From positions 19,248,501 through 19,312,500 of the forward strand of contig CP142456.1 in NCBI GenBank assembly GCA_038049695.1: 64,000 nt of DNA. Reading direction: 5' to 3'. Each line of letters opens with the position of its first letter. The stretch's first letter is position 1. A program made the translations under genes and the position numbers. A model generated the notes under the pieces. The model was given only the letters and a program-made list of their open reading frames with translations. It was not told the origin of the DNA and ran no database searches. The DNA is from Cinnamomum chago. Lineage: Eukaryota; Streptophyta; Magnoliopsida; Laurales; Lauraceae. This document shows positions 35,050 through 46,989 of the stretch, piece after piece.

Positions 35050-36945
35050 TGTAATATCTTGAATGCCTGGGCCCATGATTAGTTTGGCCTAGGAAGGACC
35101 CTTAGTTGTTAACTTGTTTTTGAATTAGAAATGTTTAACGTGGAAGTTTTTAGAAAGGAAGGAAAGGAGTTGTATGAAAACTCTAATTAGTAAGAGGAAG
35201 TATAGGAGAATGATTAGAATTAGGAAGTATAAGAGGACTAGGACTTCAATTCCTCTTGATATATATAGACAACCATCGACTATCCCTTGTATGGAATTAT
35301 CTTCAAACTTTTGAGAGAAAACAATCTGAGAAGGAGAGTTGTGACTGAAATCCAGGGGAAGAGGAGGAAACCAATCAGTGGGAAGACGATCATCGGATGT
35401 CCTATTCGCGCCCACACATTGCAAAAGCGACGATCGTTTATCAAAGGTGGGTGGATCTTCCCAGTTCCTTCCAATTAATGTATGAGACGATTGATAGGAC
35501 TGGATTTTCTCAACTACGTTGTATTGCTGCTGTGTTGACCAAGGAAGTCCTGGACCCATGTGAAGTGGGCCATGTTTGGGCCCCCATCTATTTGATTTTT
35601 GCAGCAGAGACGTCATATAGAGAAAACAGAGTAGTTGGGTTGACATCCATGCTGGGACCCACTACCTAAGTTAATCATAGATTAGGACCCCACACCTTGA
35701 AGGGGGCCCATGGACGATCTGAATGGTAGTGGTCTCAAGTGGCCTGGTCTCCATCTGCCCAGTTATCCAGGAACTTCAATTTTGTTAACCGTAAGGCTTA
35801 TTTATGAATTCTAATTGTATTTGTTAAGCCTGTGGGGCCAGTAAAAATATCTGATGGTGAATCTAATCCATTAAGAGTAAAGCCTGTCCTTGGGCGACTT
35901 TAGACATTAGGTCTGATCTTGGTTTGGTCTAGTGAGACCCACTGGATTCTATAATTGGAGTGTTGCAAGCGTGAAACATGTTCTGTGATGGGTTATGTGA
36001 GGACAGATGTGCTGAATAATTAATGAATAACCCTAGATTTGTTATGTAATTACCATATGATCATTCCATCTAAATTAATTGAAGTTTTATGTGATTTATA
36101 ATAGTTGGTATGGACTAATTGGTAATGTTAGCATGATTATGTTATCTTGTATATTATGCTATGAAGGTGGGCCATTTCCATATGATTCCTTAATCTGTGA
36201 TGATCAGAAGTGGGGCACTAATTTTATTAGGACTTGAATGGGATTGGTTCCACACTACGGATGTTGTGTCAATTATTAATAATGAAATCTGGTTGCTATG
36301 AGATTATGAAATTATGCACTTGGTCCCAGACGTGGGATGTTGGACTTAGTGTCCGGGCCATTATAGCGGCTGGTCCTTAGTGGACGTGTCTGATGGGACA
36401 GGGTCATGGTGACCGGTATACATGTATACGAAAAGGCCTTTGAGGCGTGGTAATGTGTATATGGATGTACTTTTAATGATATTTAATTTATTGATTCGGA
36501 TTTTATTGATTATGTGATATTATGTTGTATGTGGCTTGTGTAATTAGGAAAATTCATTCACTAGTAAATACTAATGTTGTGCTACCCCCTTCAGGTAATC
36601 TTATTGTGGGTGGGCCAGAACAGGACGGTGTTCAGTATGTAGATTTTGGCATGCGTGGCTGAAAGGAGAGAACGAGAAACATTTAAATAATTTTTTGAGA
36701 GATTAGCTCTTGTTTTAGGGAATTTATTTAATATCTTAAGTACATTATTGATCTAGTCAAGGCATAAGGATTTTTGTTATGCATAGATTATTGATGTTAT
36801 TGACTTTTCATAAAAATTAATTGGAATTATGGTCTGATTTAAATGCCTACCTTCTTGCTAGAACTGTTTGATAAATATATGGTAAATGTTGCCAAGTTAT
36901 CACGATCTAGATATCCGACAAGGCCCCGGAATTTGGGTCTTGACA
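35050..36945 (+). repeat. Tekay-like 5' LTR
   Basis: It runs from TGTAATATCTTGAATGCC to GGGTCTTGACA and is 1896 bp. A TATA-like ATATATATAG lies at about 35259-35268. Relative to the right LTR it lacks about 270 bp near 35535, between two copies of a TYGACCAAGG-like word. Minus-strand open frames recurring in both LTRs are not genes. Confidence 0.85.
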
Positions 36946-36948
36946 AAG

Positions 36949-36961
36949 TGGTATCAGAGCC
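36949..36961 (+). other. Primer binding site for initiator Met tRNA
   Basis: TGGTATCAGAGCC begins three bases after the 5' LTR and is complementary to the 3' end of plant initiator methionine tRNA, the usual primer of Tekay and most copia elements. Confidence 0.92.
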
Positions 36962-37002
36962 ATGTTTTGGGCAATTAAAAGAATTAGCAACCCATAGGTC
37001 AC

Positions 37003-38159
37003 GTGGTGAGGATGTTGGGGGTGTCAATTCGGCCAAACAATGGAACTATGGAGATGTCGGAGTACGCCCGACAAATGTTTGAAAGCTTTATGAAGGCATA
37101 TGCGCAGGTCCAAGAGCAGATCTCCGCTATTTATCACCACCAAAGTGAGAATGGTGAAGTACACAGCGACACCAGAGGCGGCCCAGGCGAAGGTAGCAAT
37201 AGTGGGGGCAGGAATCGTGAAAGAGATAACTTATATAAAAGATTCAACGAATTTCGCCCCTAGAGCTTTGAAGAAACAACTAATCCTTGGGATGCAAATA
37301 AATGGGCAGAACACATGGAAGGCATCTTTGAAGTCATGGGATGTACAGAACACCAAAAAGCCATACTTGCAATGTTCAAATTAGAGGGTGATGCAAAAGA
37401 ATGGTGCAAGGCAGCCAAGAGGTCATTCAATGGGCAAGAAACCGAGATCACTTGGTTTTCTTCAAACGGGTGTTTATAAAGAAGTTTATACTAATACTAG
37501 ATCATATTAGGGCTCAAAAGAAGAGAGAGTTTGAAACTTTAGTGCAAGGAAATCTGACGGTAGCAAAATATGCCCTCAAGTTCACTGAGCTGTCACATTT
37601 TGCTGAGACATTAGTGGCGACAGAAGAAGAAAAGATGGAACGATTTGTGAACGGCCTTAGGCTAGACATCAAAAAGGACGTGAAGTTGCATGAACCAAAG
37701 ACTTATGCTAAAGCCCTAAGAAAAGCTTTCGTCTCAGAAGAAGCCATTGAAGATATAAAGAGACAAACTCAAATGATATCCACTGAAGGGAAAACAAATA
37801 ACTCCAAGCACCAGTTCCTGAATAAGAAACAGAAAACTGGAGCCAAGCCGGTCTACAACCATTGCGGGGGATCCCACGAAACAAATCAATGCCGGAAGAA
37901 ACTTGGACTGTGCTTTGGGTGTGGGAAGGGAGGTCATAAGGTAAAAGATTGTCCGGAAGCCAGGGAGAGAAATCAGGCCAAACGGAAAGGCGGATGTTAC
38001 GGTTGTGGTCAGGAAGGACACCAGGTTAGAGGTTGCCCTAGTAAACAAGGAAGGAATCAAACCCAGACACAAAGACAAGCACCTCCGCAAAATCAGCTGG
38101 GCTGCCAACAAGAGCATCCACAAAACCAGCGTTATTATCAACAGAACCAAACACATTAG
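37003..38159 (+). pseudogene. Tekay-like gag (capsid and nucleocapsid)
   Basis: The N-terminal part is open from 37003 to a TAG at 37261-37263, then continues in the same frame to about 37460, where a small indel shifts it to the frame of 37401-38159. The capsid region has FEETTNPWDANKWAEHME, EGDAKEWC and FETLVQGNLTVAKYALKF motifs. Two CX2CX4HX4C zinc knuckles sit at residues 171-184 and 199-212 of the second frame (CFGCGKGGHKVKDC and CYGCGQEGHQVRGC); a third, upstream, lacks its first Cys. Gag would assemble cytoplasmic virus-like particles and bind element RNA. The frame ends at TAG 38157-38159 but Gln-rich coding sequence carries straight on into protease, so this stop is an acquired mutation. 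Confidence 0.8.
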
Positions 38160-40140
38160 CCCCGTGGAAATCAGCAGAACCCACCCCAAGGACAACATTA
38201 CAACCTTGGCAGGAACAACCGAGGGAATCAGGCGGGACAACAGCAAAACAAAAGGCTCTTTGCCATGACTCACCATTATGTGGAAGCAGCCAACCATGTG
38301 GTCGAGGGTATGGCATTAATTTCCAATTTTGAAGCTAGTACTTTATTTGATTCTGGTTCAACACATTCTTTCATCTCGCATACTTTTGCTGCTAAGATAG
38401 GAAACTCCCCCTCAATTTTGACAAATGCATTAGTAGTGTCTACACCCACGGGCGAGCAAATATGTACTAGAACCATATTTTATGACTGTATAATAGAAAT
38501 TGGGCAACCCCGGATGCCGGTTGATCTGATATTGTTACGTATGGACGACTTTGATGTCATATTGGGAATGGACTGGCTTCCTAGGTATCGGGCCATTCTA
38601 GATTGCTTTAACAAAGTAGTTCGGTTTAACCTGGAGGGATTTACTCATGTTAGTGTGGTGGGAAAAAGGAGACTTGTTCGGTCAATGGTTATCTCAGCCA
38701 TCAAAGCTGGTGAGTTACTGAGGAATGGGTGCAAAGGCTTTTTAGCCTTGATTTCGGAGGATAAACCGAAGCCAAATATAGAAGATATTCCCGTTGTTAG
38801 GGAATTCCCTGATGTATTTCTAGACGACCTGCTCGGGTTACCCCTAATCCCAGAGGTCGATTTTACTAGTGAAATAATGCCGGGTAAGGCCTCGATTTCC
38901 AAGGCACCCTATCGAATGGCTCCAGCGGAATTGAAGGAACTCAAAGATCAATTAGAGGAACTATTGGACAAAGGATTCATCAAGCCTAGTGTGTCCGCAT
39001 GGGGAGCACCGGTGTTGTTTGTGAAGAAGAAGGATGGAACCCTGAGAATGTGTATTGATTATAGATAGTTAAACCAGGTGACTATCAAGAACAAGTACCC
39101 TCTGCCTTGCATCGATGAATTATTTGATCAACTGCAAGGTGCGAAATACTTTTCCAAGATTGATCTACGGTCCAACTATCATCAATTAAGAGTGAGGGAG
39201 GAAGACATTCCCAAGACGGCGTTCCGGATGCGCTATGGACATTATGAGTTTCTAGTCATGCCTTTCGGATTGACTAATGCACCAGCCGCCTTCATGGCAT
39301 TGATGAACCAAGTTTGTCAACCCTATCTGGATAAATTTGTGGTGGTATTTATTGATGATATCCTCATTTACTCTAAGGAACGACAAGAACATGGCGAGGA
39401 TCTGCGTACCTCCTTGCAGTTGTTGAGGGACAACCAGCTATATGCCAAGTTTAGCAAGTGTGATTTTTGGTTAGAGCAAGTAACCTTTCTGGGTCACAAT
39501 ATTTCAGGTGATGGATTATCTGTAGACCCTGCCAAAATAGAAGCGGTTATGAATTGGAAGCGACCTACAAATGTTTCAGAAGTCCGAAGTTTCTTAGGCC
39601 TGGGGGGTTATTATTGAAGGTTCGTACAAGAATTTTATACGATTGCTGGACCGTTAACCAGACTCACAAGGAAGGATGTTCCGTTCACTTGGGGCGAGAA
39701 ATGTGAAGATGGTTTCCAAACATTGAAAGGTAAACTAACATCGACACCAATACTCGCCCTTCGCGCTGGAAGTGGAGGATTTGTAATCTACTGTGATGCG
39801 TTATTACAAGGACTAGGGTGTGTTCTCATGCAACATGGAAAGGTGATTGCGTATGCTTTCAGACAGCTAAAGGTCCATGAACAAAACTATGCCACGCATG
39901 ACCTTGAGTTGGCAGCCGTAGTTTTTGCATTGAAAATTTGGAGACACTACCTTTACGGTGAAGAATTTGAAGTATATATAGATCACAAGAGCCTCAAATA
40001 TGTATTTTCTCAAAAAGAGCTGAATTTGCGCCAATGAAGATGGATGGAATTTTTGAAAGATTATAATTTCTCTATATTTTATCATCCAGGAAAGGTGAAT
40101 ATTGTAGCTGACGCCTTAAGCAGGAAATCAACACAAATGG
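38160..40140 (+). pseudogene. Tekay-like protease, reverse transcriptase and RNase H
   Basis: This continues the gag frame. Protease has the aspartic-protease DSGST motif at 38349. The reverse transcriptase N-terminal blocks lie at about 38900-39068 ([22 protein letters not shown]), then [22 protein letters not shown] and the catalytic FIDD at 39348-39359. RNase H has YCDA (39789-39800), LELAAV and YIDHKSL, with the final Asp in NIVADALS. Stops at 39066-39068 (TAG), 39615-39617 (TGA) and 40035-40037 (TGA) each replace a codon that is Gln or Arg in the family. Between stops the sequence is well conserved and the catalytic residues remain. Confidence 0.85.
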
Positions 40141-40944
40141 CTTGTTTGACCGCCGAATGGAGACTACTTGAACAGATCAAGGACTTAGATGTCAACTTAT
40201 GGCCTATTGGTGCAAAAGTACGATTGGAAAGTTTCAAGGTTCAACCCGAATTAATCCAAAAAATAAAAGACCATCAACGAGATGACAAGGCATTGGCGGA
40301 AATCTTCGACAAATTGGACAACAAACCGGACTTCTCAGTTGTTAGTGGCATATTATATTTCCGAGGCAGACTTTGTGTACCAAATATCAGGGAAATCAAA
40401 GGTGAAATTTTAAAGGAAGCACATCACACAAGATATACTATCCATCAGGGAAGCACTAAGATGTATCAGAACTTAAAAATCAGATTTTGGTGGGTCGGCA
40501 TGAGAAACGATGTTACTGAGTTTGTCGGACGATGCTTTACATGTCAACAAGTGAAGGCTGATCATAGGAAGCCGAGGGTATTGCTACAGCCGTCACCTAT
40601 ACCAGAATGGAAATGGGAACATATCACTATGGATTTCATTTCAGAATTTCCCAGAACCTCAAGACAAAATGAAATAATCTGGGTAATTGTGGATCGGTTG
40701 ACCAAGTCAGCGCACTTCATACAGTTGAAAGGAAGAACTGCATTGGAACACCTGGCCAAAACATATGTTAATGTGATTGTAAGGTTGCATGGCGTTCCAG
40801 CATCGATCGTATCAGATAGGGATACCAGATTTGTTTCACAATTTTGGAAGAGCTTACAGAAGGCTATGGGTACGAAACTGAATTTTAGCACGCATATCAC
40901 CCCCAGACTGATGGACAGACAGAGAGAACAAATCAAACACTAGA
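40141..40944 (+). pseudogene. Tekay-like integrase, N-terminal and core part
   Basis: An HHCC zinc-binding domain (EAHHTRYTIHQG ... CFTCQQ) is at about 40420-40560, then the catalytic core with Asp in TMDFI (about 40632) and Asp in VSDRD (about 40815). The third acidic residue would lie just beyond the insertion junction. A one-base deletion near 40889 shifts the frame before the conserved PQTDGQTERTN stretch. At 40944 the gene is interrupted by solo LTR 3; the target bases CTAGA belong to the integrase coding sequence. Confidence 0.85.
40940..40944. repeat. Target-site duplication CTAGA, left copy
   Basis: CTAGA is repeated at 44032-44036. Dropping the insert and one copy makes the integrase coding sequence continuous. 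Confidence 0.92.
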
Positions 40945-43900
40945 TGTAATACCTGGGCCAGCTTAGGCCCAGATTTGTCTGGCCCATAAGTTACTGGGTT
41001 GAGTTGGGTTGTCTTAACCTGTTTCTAACCCATTAGGGCCCATTTGGGCTGTTAGAATTCTTAGAACGATATTCCTGAAGGAGGGGAATATCTATCTCAG
41101 AACTTGGGGGAGGGGTGGTTCCAACGATTGAGATTTGGGGTTATCCCCAGATGGCCTTATCATCTCTTCTCTCTTATTAGTTTCCTTATTGATCTCCGTG
41201 GTTGGTATTTGGTTTCCAAAGAAGAGGGTAGCAAAGTGGAGGAAGATAGAGCTCCTCTGAAGATCAACAGAGACCAATCAGACTTGAGGGAAGGAGGAAG
41301 AAGCCGGATGGCCTAGTGGATGCAGCACTCGAGATTCCACATCAACCGTGCCACGATCTGCTACACTAGGAGGTGAGTGACTTTCCAAATACATAGATCT
41401 ATAGATCATTGGGTTATACTGTGTTCTTGTGGTTCCTGAATATAACCCAAAAAGGGGGAAACAAGAATCAAAACTTGATTACCGGCAGATCTTGGAAATT
41501 CCTTTGGGGTTAGACCAGGATTTGTAATCCCAAGTTATTCAGTAATAGTTTATGGGTGTCTATTTAAGACTGGATGTGAGATGTAATTGTATACAAATGT
41601 TGAATTGATCAGGAAGGAGGAAACGAATGAGAAACTCAAGCCAGAGGCTTGGTTTCCAACCACATCGACAGATACAAGATCTGTCGATGTGGGTACTGTG
41701 ATCAGGGGGCCCACCCATTCAAGCATCACACCCAGGGATCTAATAATAGACCCCTGGGCGACCACTGCCTAGATGGACTCATCTGGAGATGGGTCCCATC
41801 TAGCCCCCAGTTGCTTCCACAGAATGGATCAACGTCCAGTCTGGGCATTTGAGGTCTGTAGGTAGAATTGATAGTGGGACCATGGGGCCCACTATATCAC
41901 CCATCTGACCCAGGGATCTGGTAGTGGACCCCTGGGCGACCCAGGTGTGGGTGGACCCATCCAGTGTGGGTCCCATCTGACCACACATCTGAATCCAAAG
42001 ATCTCTGCATCGTTACCTTGGGGAAATTTGGAATTGTGCATGTTTTGGGTCGTGGAGCCCACTGGTCCACCTGATCAAGGATCAGGACCAGTTACTTGCT
42101 TGACCCCTGATGGGCGACCAAAGTGAACTAGGTTTCAGGTGAGATGAACCATGTAGGGCCCACCATCGGAATAACCTTGGGCTGAATATGTGGAACTGTT
42201 ACGGGAGAGAGAATACAGAAGACAGTGACTTCCTTTCCAAACCAACAGAGCATGTAGGACCCACTAGTCTGTCTGATCCTTTAATCAGAACCTGTCATCG
42301 GGGTCTACCCGATAGTCGACGAAGGAGACCTGGACCCATGTGAAATGGGCCCAGCTTGGGGCCCACCTATTGTTTTTTTTGTTTAGCAGAGACGTTATGT
42401 TGTAGAAACAGGTAGTGGGTTCGACATCCACAGTGGGACCCACTAACTGATTCAATCTTAGATTAGGATCTCACATATTGAAAGGGATTCAGTGACGATC
42501 TAAATGGTGGTACTCCCATGTGTCCTGGCCTCCATCTGCCTAGTTATCCAGGAGCTTCAATATTGTTAGCTGTGAAAGGATATTTATGAATTTAGTTGTA
42601 TTTGTTTGAATTGTGGGGCCCAATAGTGATGATTGATGGTAAATCCAAACCATTAAGAGTAAAGTCTACCTCTAGGTGACCTTAAACATTAGGTCTCATC
42701 TTGATTTGGACCATTAGGAACCACTATTTCTTGTCATCCAAAGTACTGGGCGTGAGGCCCATTATATGAAAGTGAGGAACTGTGTCTGTGTCAACTACTT
42801 TTGAGATGAACCCAAAGACTTCTTTCATGATTATTTTATGTACAGAAATGTTATTTGTATCAGGTAGTGTTCTAGAAGTTATAAACTAATTAATATTCAT
42901 ACAAATTTTTGTATAGGCTGGGTATCTTAGTGCGGGCCTGTTTTAATTATATGACTCAAAGTATATATTATAAGCACATATTAGGTAGTTCTAAAGTAGG
43001 TTGTTTACTTATGTATGAATACCCAGGTCAATAGGGTGAACCCTAAGATTAATAGTAATTCTGTATGTTTGTTTGGAACCCTTATTGATAATATGGAATT
43101 TAGAAGATATGGGAATAGCACCACAAAAGAGGGTACTAAATGTTAAATTTAAGTGGGGCCATATTTATCCCGATTATGTGGAACTAATCTTATATTAATA
43201 TAATTGGTGTGCAATTCTGTAATGATGTTGCTGAGTGCATGACAATTATACACTAATTAATGAATTTTGCCTCTGAGAATAGTTGCAATAGATTTACATG
43301 AAACAGTGACACTTTATGGAAATAACAGAAAGGAGCCCTACTTCTGAGTATTATCAAATTGAACACTGAACCCCTGGCGGGTTAGGAGGAATAAGGTTGG
43401 ACTGGGATTGAAATACCATTTGCGCAATGGACTCCATTACTGGGAGTTTTCGAATGTATTATATAAGAACTTCCTCCTTGGAAGGGATTGAAGTACTGAA
43501 ACTATGTGGTTAGAGTTCTATTATAAGAACCCAGAATTGGGAATCACAGAACTTAGCAAAGTTACAGACTGACTATGCACCTCATTAATTAACAAGAGGA
43601 CTATTTATGCAACCCATTATTGTCTCATGAATTCTTCCGCACTTTTGTCAATTTATTTTTATCAATGAACTGTGTATGTGGTAATATTACTCACCAGACT
43701 TCTGATAAGTGGTTTGCCCCACTTCGGGTATGCATCGTTTGGGGGAGCGTGGCAACGGAGAAAATCAGCCATTGGACTTCAATATGCATGGCTGATAAGA
43801 GAGCGTCATAATGGAACTGAAATAGATACTAGCATTACTTCTTTAAATAAATGTTGAATTTTAGGATTTTTGACTGGCAGACTTATTGATGTTTCTTTTC

Positions 43901-44031
43901 TAATTAATTTGATTCCTCAAATAAATTATTTCGTTGCTCAGCTCCTTGTCTTAATTTGATTTATGAAGTGATATGGATTCCTTATGGTAAGGCCCTGGAT
44001 CCTGATGAGCTCCGGGATTCGGGGTGTTACA
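40945..44031 (+). mobile_element. Solo LTR 3, 3.1 kb, nested in the Tekay integrase
   Basis: It begins TGTAATACCTGGGCC and ends CGGGGTGTTACA, is 3087 bp long and is flanked by a perfect CTAGA duplication. No internal region or second LTR is present. Part of it (about 42340-42720) is clearly related to the host element's own LTR (35620-35900): shared words include TCGACATCCA, GGGACCCACTA, AGTTATCCAGGA and CATTAAGAGTAAAG. It is therefore a longer relative of the same family. Several GCGACC/GTCGAC words occur at 41754-42320. Small open frames inside have no domain. Confidence 0.88.
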
Positions 44032-44036
44032 CTAGA

Positions 44037-44774
44037 AGACATGCTTAGAGCTTGTGCTATAGATTTCAAAGACAGTTGGGATGAGCAATTACCGTTAGTA
44101 GAGTTTGCTTATAACAATAGCGCTATCATTTGAGTATTCAGATGACTCCTTTCGAGGCCCTGTACGGCAAGAGCTGCCGTTCTCCGATTTGTTGGGAAGT
44201 AGTGGGTGATCGACGGATATTAGGCACTGAATGGGTGAAAACTTCTACAGAGAATATTTAGAAAATCTGGGACAGATTGAAGACTGCTCAGAGTCGCAAG
44301 CAGAGTTATGTAGACAAACGCCAGAGAGAATTGGAATTTGCGGTGGGTGACTCAGTGTTCCTAAAAGTTTCTCTGACGAAGGGAGTGATGCGATTCGGCA
44401 AAAGGGGAAAGCTAAGCTCGAGATACATTGGTCCATTCAAGATTACAGGGTGAGTGAGCGATGGGAATGCTTATGAGTTGGAATTACCACCGTAGTTAGT
44501 CAGAGTCCATAAGGTGTTTCATGTATCAATGCTGAAGAAATATGAACCAGACCCGTCTCATGTGTTAGATCTCGCGCCGATGGACCTACAGCCCGATTTA
44601 TCCTATGAGGAGCGACCTGTTGCAATTTTAGACACAAAGGAAAGGGTGCTATGAAGTCGAACAGTCCGACTAGTTAAGGTGCTATGGACACATCACGATC
44701 CAAATGAGGCTACATGGGAGATCGAGGATGAAGTCCGATAGAAGTATCCACATCTTTTCACTACAGGTATGTAA
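44037..44774 (+). pseudogene. Tekay-like integrase C-terminal part with chromodomain
   Basis: The sequence resumes with the helix after the catalytic core ([20 protein letters not shown], then FAYNNS), MTPFEALYG and a GPF-like region. The end is chromodomain-like (YEERPVAILD ... VRLVKVLWTHHDPNEATWE ... KYPHLF), the module that directs chromoviruses to heterochromatin. A two-base gain near 44120 changes the frame. In-frame stops are TAG 44259-44261, TGA 44451-44453, TAG 44493-44495, TGA 44652-44654 and TAG 44739-44741; the natural TAA is at 44772-44774. Confidence 0.85.
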
Positions 44775-44797
44775 TTTAAATTTGGAGGACCAAATTT

Positions 44798-44813
44798 CCC
44801 AAGGAGGGGAGTA
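44798..44813 (+). other. Polypurine tract of the Tekay-like element
   Basis: CCCAAGGAGGGGAGTA directly precedes the right LTR; its purine core primes plus-strand DNA synthesis. Confidence 0.85.
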
Positions 44814-46989
44814 TGTAATATCTTGAATACCTAGGCCCAAGATTAGTTTGGCCCAGGAAGGACCCTTAGTTGTTAACTTGTTTTTGAATTAGAAGTGTTT
44901 AACGTGGAAGTTTTTAGAAAGGAAGGAAAGGAGTTGTATCAAAACTCTAATTAGTAAGAGGATGCATAGGAGAAGGATTAGAATTAGGAAGTATAAGAGG
45001 ACTAGGACTTCAATTCCTCTTGATATATAAATATATATATATACAACCATCGACTATCCCTTGTATGGAATTATCTTCTAACTTTTGAGAGAAAACAATA
45101 TGAGAAGGAGAGTTGTGACTGAAATCCAGGGGAAGAGGAGGAAGCCAATCAGTGGGAAGACGATCATTGGATGTCCTATTCGCGCCCGCACATTGCAAAA
45201 GCGACGATCGTTTATCAAAGGTGGGTGGATCTTCCCAGTTCCTTCCAATTAATGTACGAGACGATTGATAGGATTGGATTTTCTCAACTACGTTGTATTG
45301 CTGCTGTGTTGACAACCTGAATCATAGATCGATGCAATTTTGATGATTGAATCAAAGAAACCATGTCAATCTTGATGGTGAGATTTATACGACTAATAAG
45401 GTGTTTGTTTATTAGTAATTCCTTAGAGTTTGGCCGATGTACAGAGAGATCATGATATGCCAGAACCTGGGCATGAAAGTGCAGAATTGTCGTTTGGGAA
45501 TTGTGGGATCCTACGGCCCACTGGATGATAGATCTGGTCCACAGATCTTGTAGTGGACTCATGGTCGACCAAGGAACTCCCGGACCCATGTGCAGTAGAG
45601 ACGTCATATAGAGAAAACAGAGTAGTTGGGTCGACATCCATGCTGGGACCCACTACCTAAGTTAATCATAGATTAGGACCCCACACCTTGAAGGGGGCCC
45701 AGGGACGATCTAAATGGTAGTGGTCCCATGTGGCATGGTCTCCATCTGCCCAGTTATCCAGGAACTTCAATTTTGTTAACCGTAAGACTTATTTATGAAT
45801 TCTAATTGTATTTGTTAAGCCTGTGGGGCCCAGTAAATATATCTGATGGCGAATCCAATCCATTAAGAGTAAAGTCTATCCTTGGGCGACCTTAGATATT
45901 AGGTCTGATCTTGGTTTGGTCCAGTGGGACCCATTGGATTCTATAATTGGAGTGTTGCAGGCATGAAACATGTTCTGTGATGGGTTATGTGAGGACAAAT
46001 GTGCTGAATAATTAATGAATAACCCTAGATTTGTTATGTAATTACCATATGATCATTCCATCTAAATTAATTGAAGTTTTATGTGATTTATAATAGTTGG
46101 TATGGACTAATTGGGAATGTTAGCATGATTATGTTATCTTGTATATTATGCTATGAAGGTGGGCCATTTCCATATGATTTCTTAATCTGTGATGATCAGA
46201 AGTGGGGCGCTAATTTTATTAGGACTTGAATGGGACTGGTTCCACACTACGGATGTTGTGTCAATTATTAATAATGAAATCTGGTTGCTATGAGATTATG
46301 AAATTATGCACTTGGTCTTAGACGTGGGATGTTGGACTTCGTGTCTGGGCAGTTATAGCGGCTGGTCCTTAGTGGACGTGAGTGGCCATTATGATGGTTG
46401 GTCCTTAGTGGACGTGTCTGATGAGACAGGGTCATGGTGACCGGTATACATGTATACGATAAGGCCTTTGAGGCGTGGTAATGTGCATGGGCACGTATGT
46501 GTATATGGATGTACTTTTAATGATATTTAATTTATTGATTCGGATTTTGTTGATTATGTGATATTATGTTGTATGTGGCTTGTGTAATTAGGAAAATTCA
46601 TTCACTAGTAAATACTAATGTTGTGCTACCCCCTTCAGGTAATCTTATTGCGGGTGGGCCAGAACAGGACGGCGTTCAGTACGTAGATTTTGGCATGCGT
46701 GGCTGAAAGGAGAGAACGAGAAACATTTAAATAATTGTTTGAGAGATTAGCTCTTGCTTTAGGGAATTTATTTAATATCTTAAGTACATTATTGATCTAG
46801 TCAAGGCATAAGGATTTTTATTATGCATAGATTATTGATGTTATTGACTTTTCATAAAAATTAATTGGAATTATGGTCTGATTTAAATGCCTACCTTCTT
46901 GCTAGAACTATTTGATAAATGTATGGTAAATGTTGCCAAGTTATCACGATCCGGATATCCGACAGGGCCCCAGAATTTGGGTCGTGACG
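44814..46989 (+). repeat. Tekay-like 3' LTR
   Basis: It begins TGTAATATCTTGAATACC and ends GGGTCGTGACG, with the last A of the other LTR changed to G. It is 2176 bp. Compared with the left LTR it keeps about 270 bp (45312-45590), lacks about 40 bp after CATGTGCAG, and has a roughly 40-bp duplication around GGTCCTTAGTGGACGTG (46365-46420). The two LTRs have diverged mainly by indels. Confidence 0.85.

Larger units (their letters stand above)
35050..46989 (+). mobile_element. Complete Ty3/gypsy chromovirus (Tekay/Del-like), inactive
   Basis: Order: LTR (35050-36945), Met-tRNA primer site, gag with two zinc knuckles, protease, reverse transcriptase, RNase H, integrase, chromodomain-like C-terminus, polypurine tract and LTR (44814-46989). 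Protease to integrase in that order defines Ty3/gypsy, and the C-terminal YEERPVAILD...VLWTHHDPNEATWE stretch is chromodomain-like, as in Tekay/Del. Flanks GCTGT and GATGT match at 4 of 5. The element is inactive: about ten in-frame stops, at least three indels, and a 3.1-kb solo LTR inserted in integrase. It sits inside the receptor-kinase gene. Confidence 0.9.

Noticed and set aside
35125-35646. 173-codon minus-strand frame in the Tekay LTR
   Set aside because: It recurs in broken form in the other LTR, runs antisense and has no domain.
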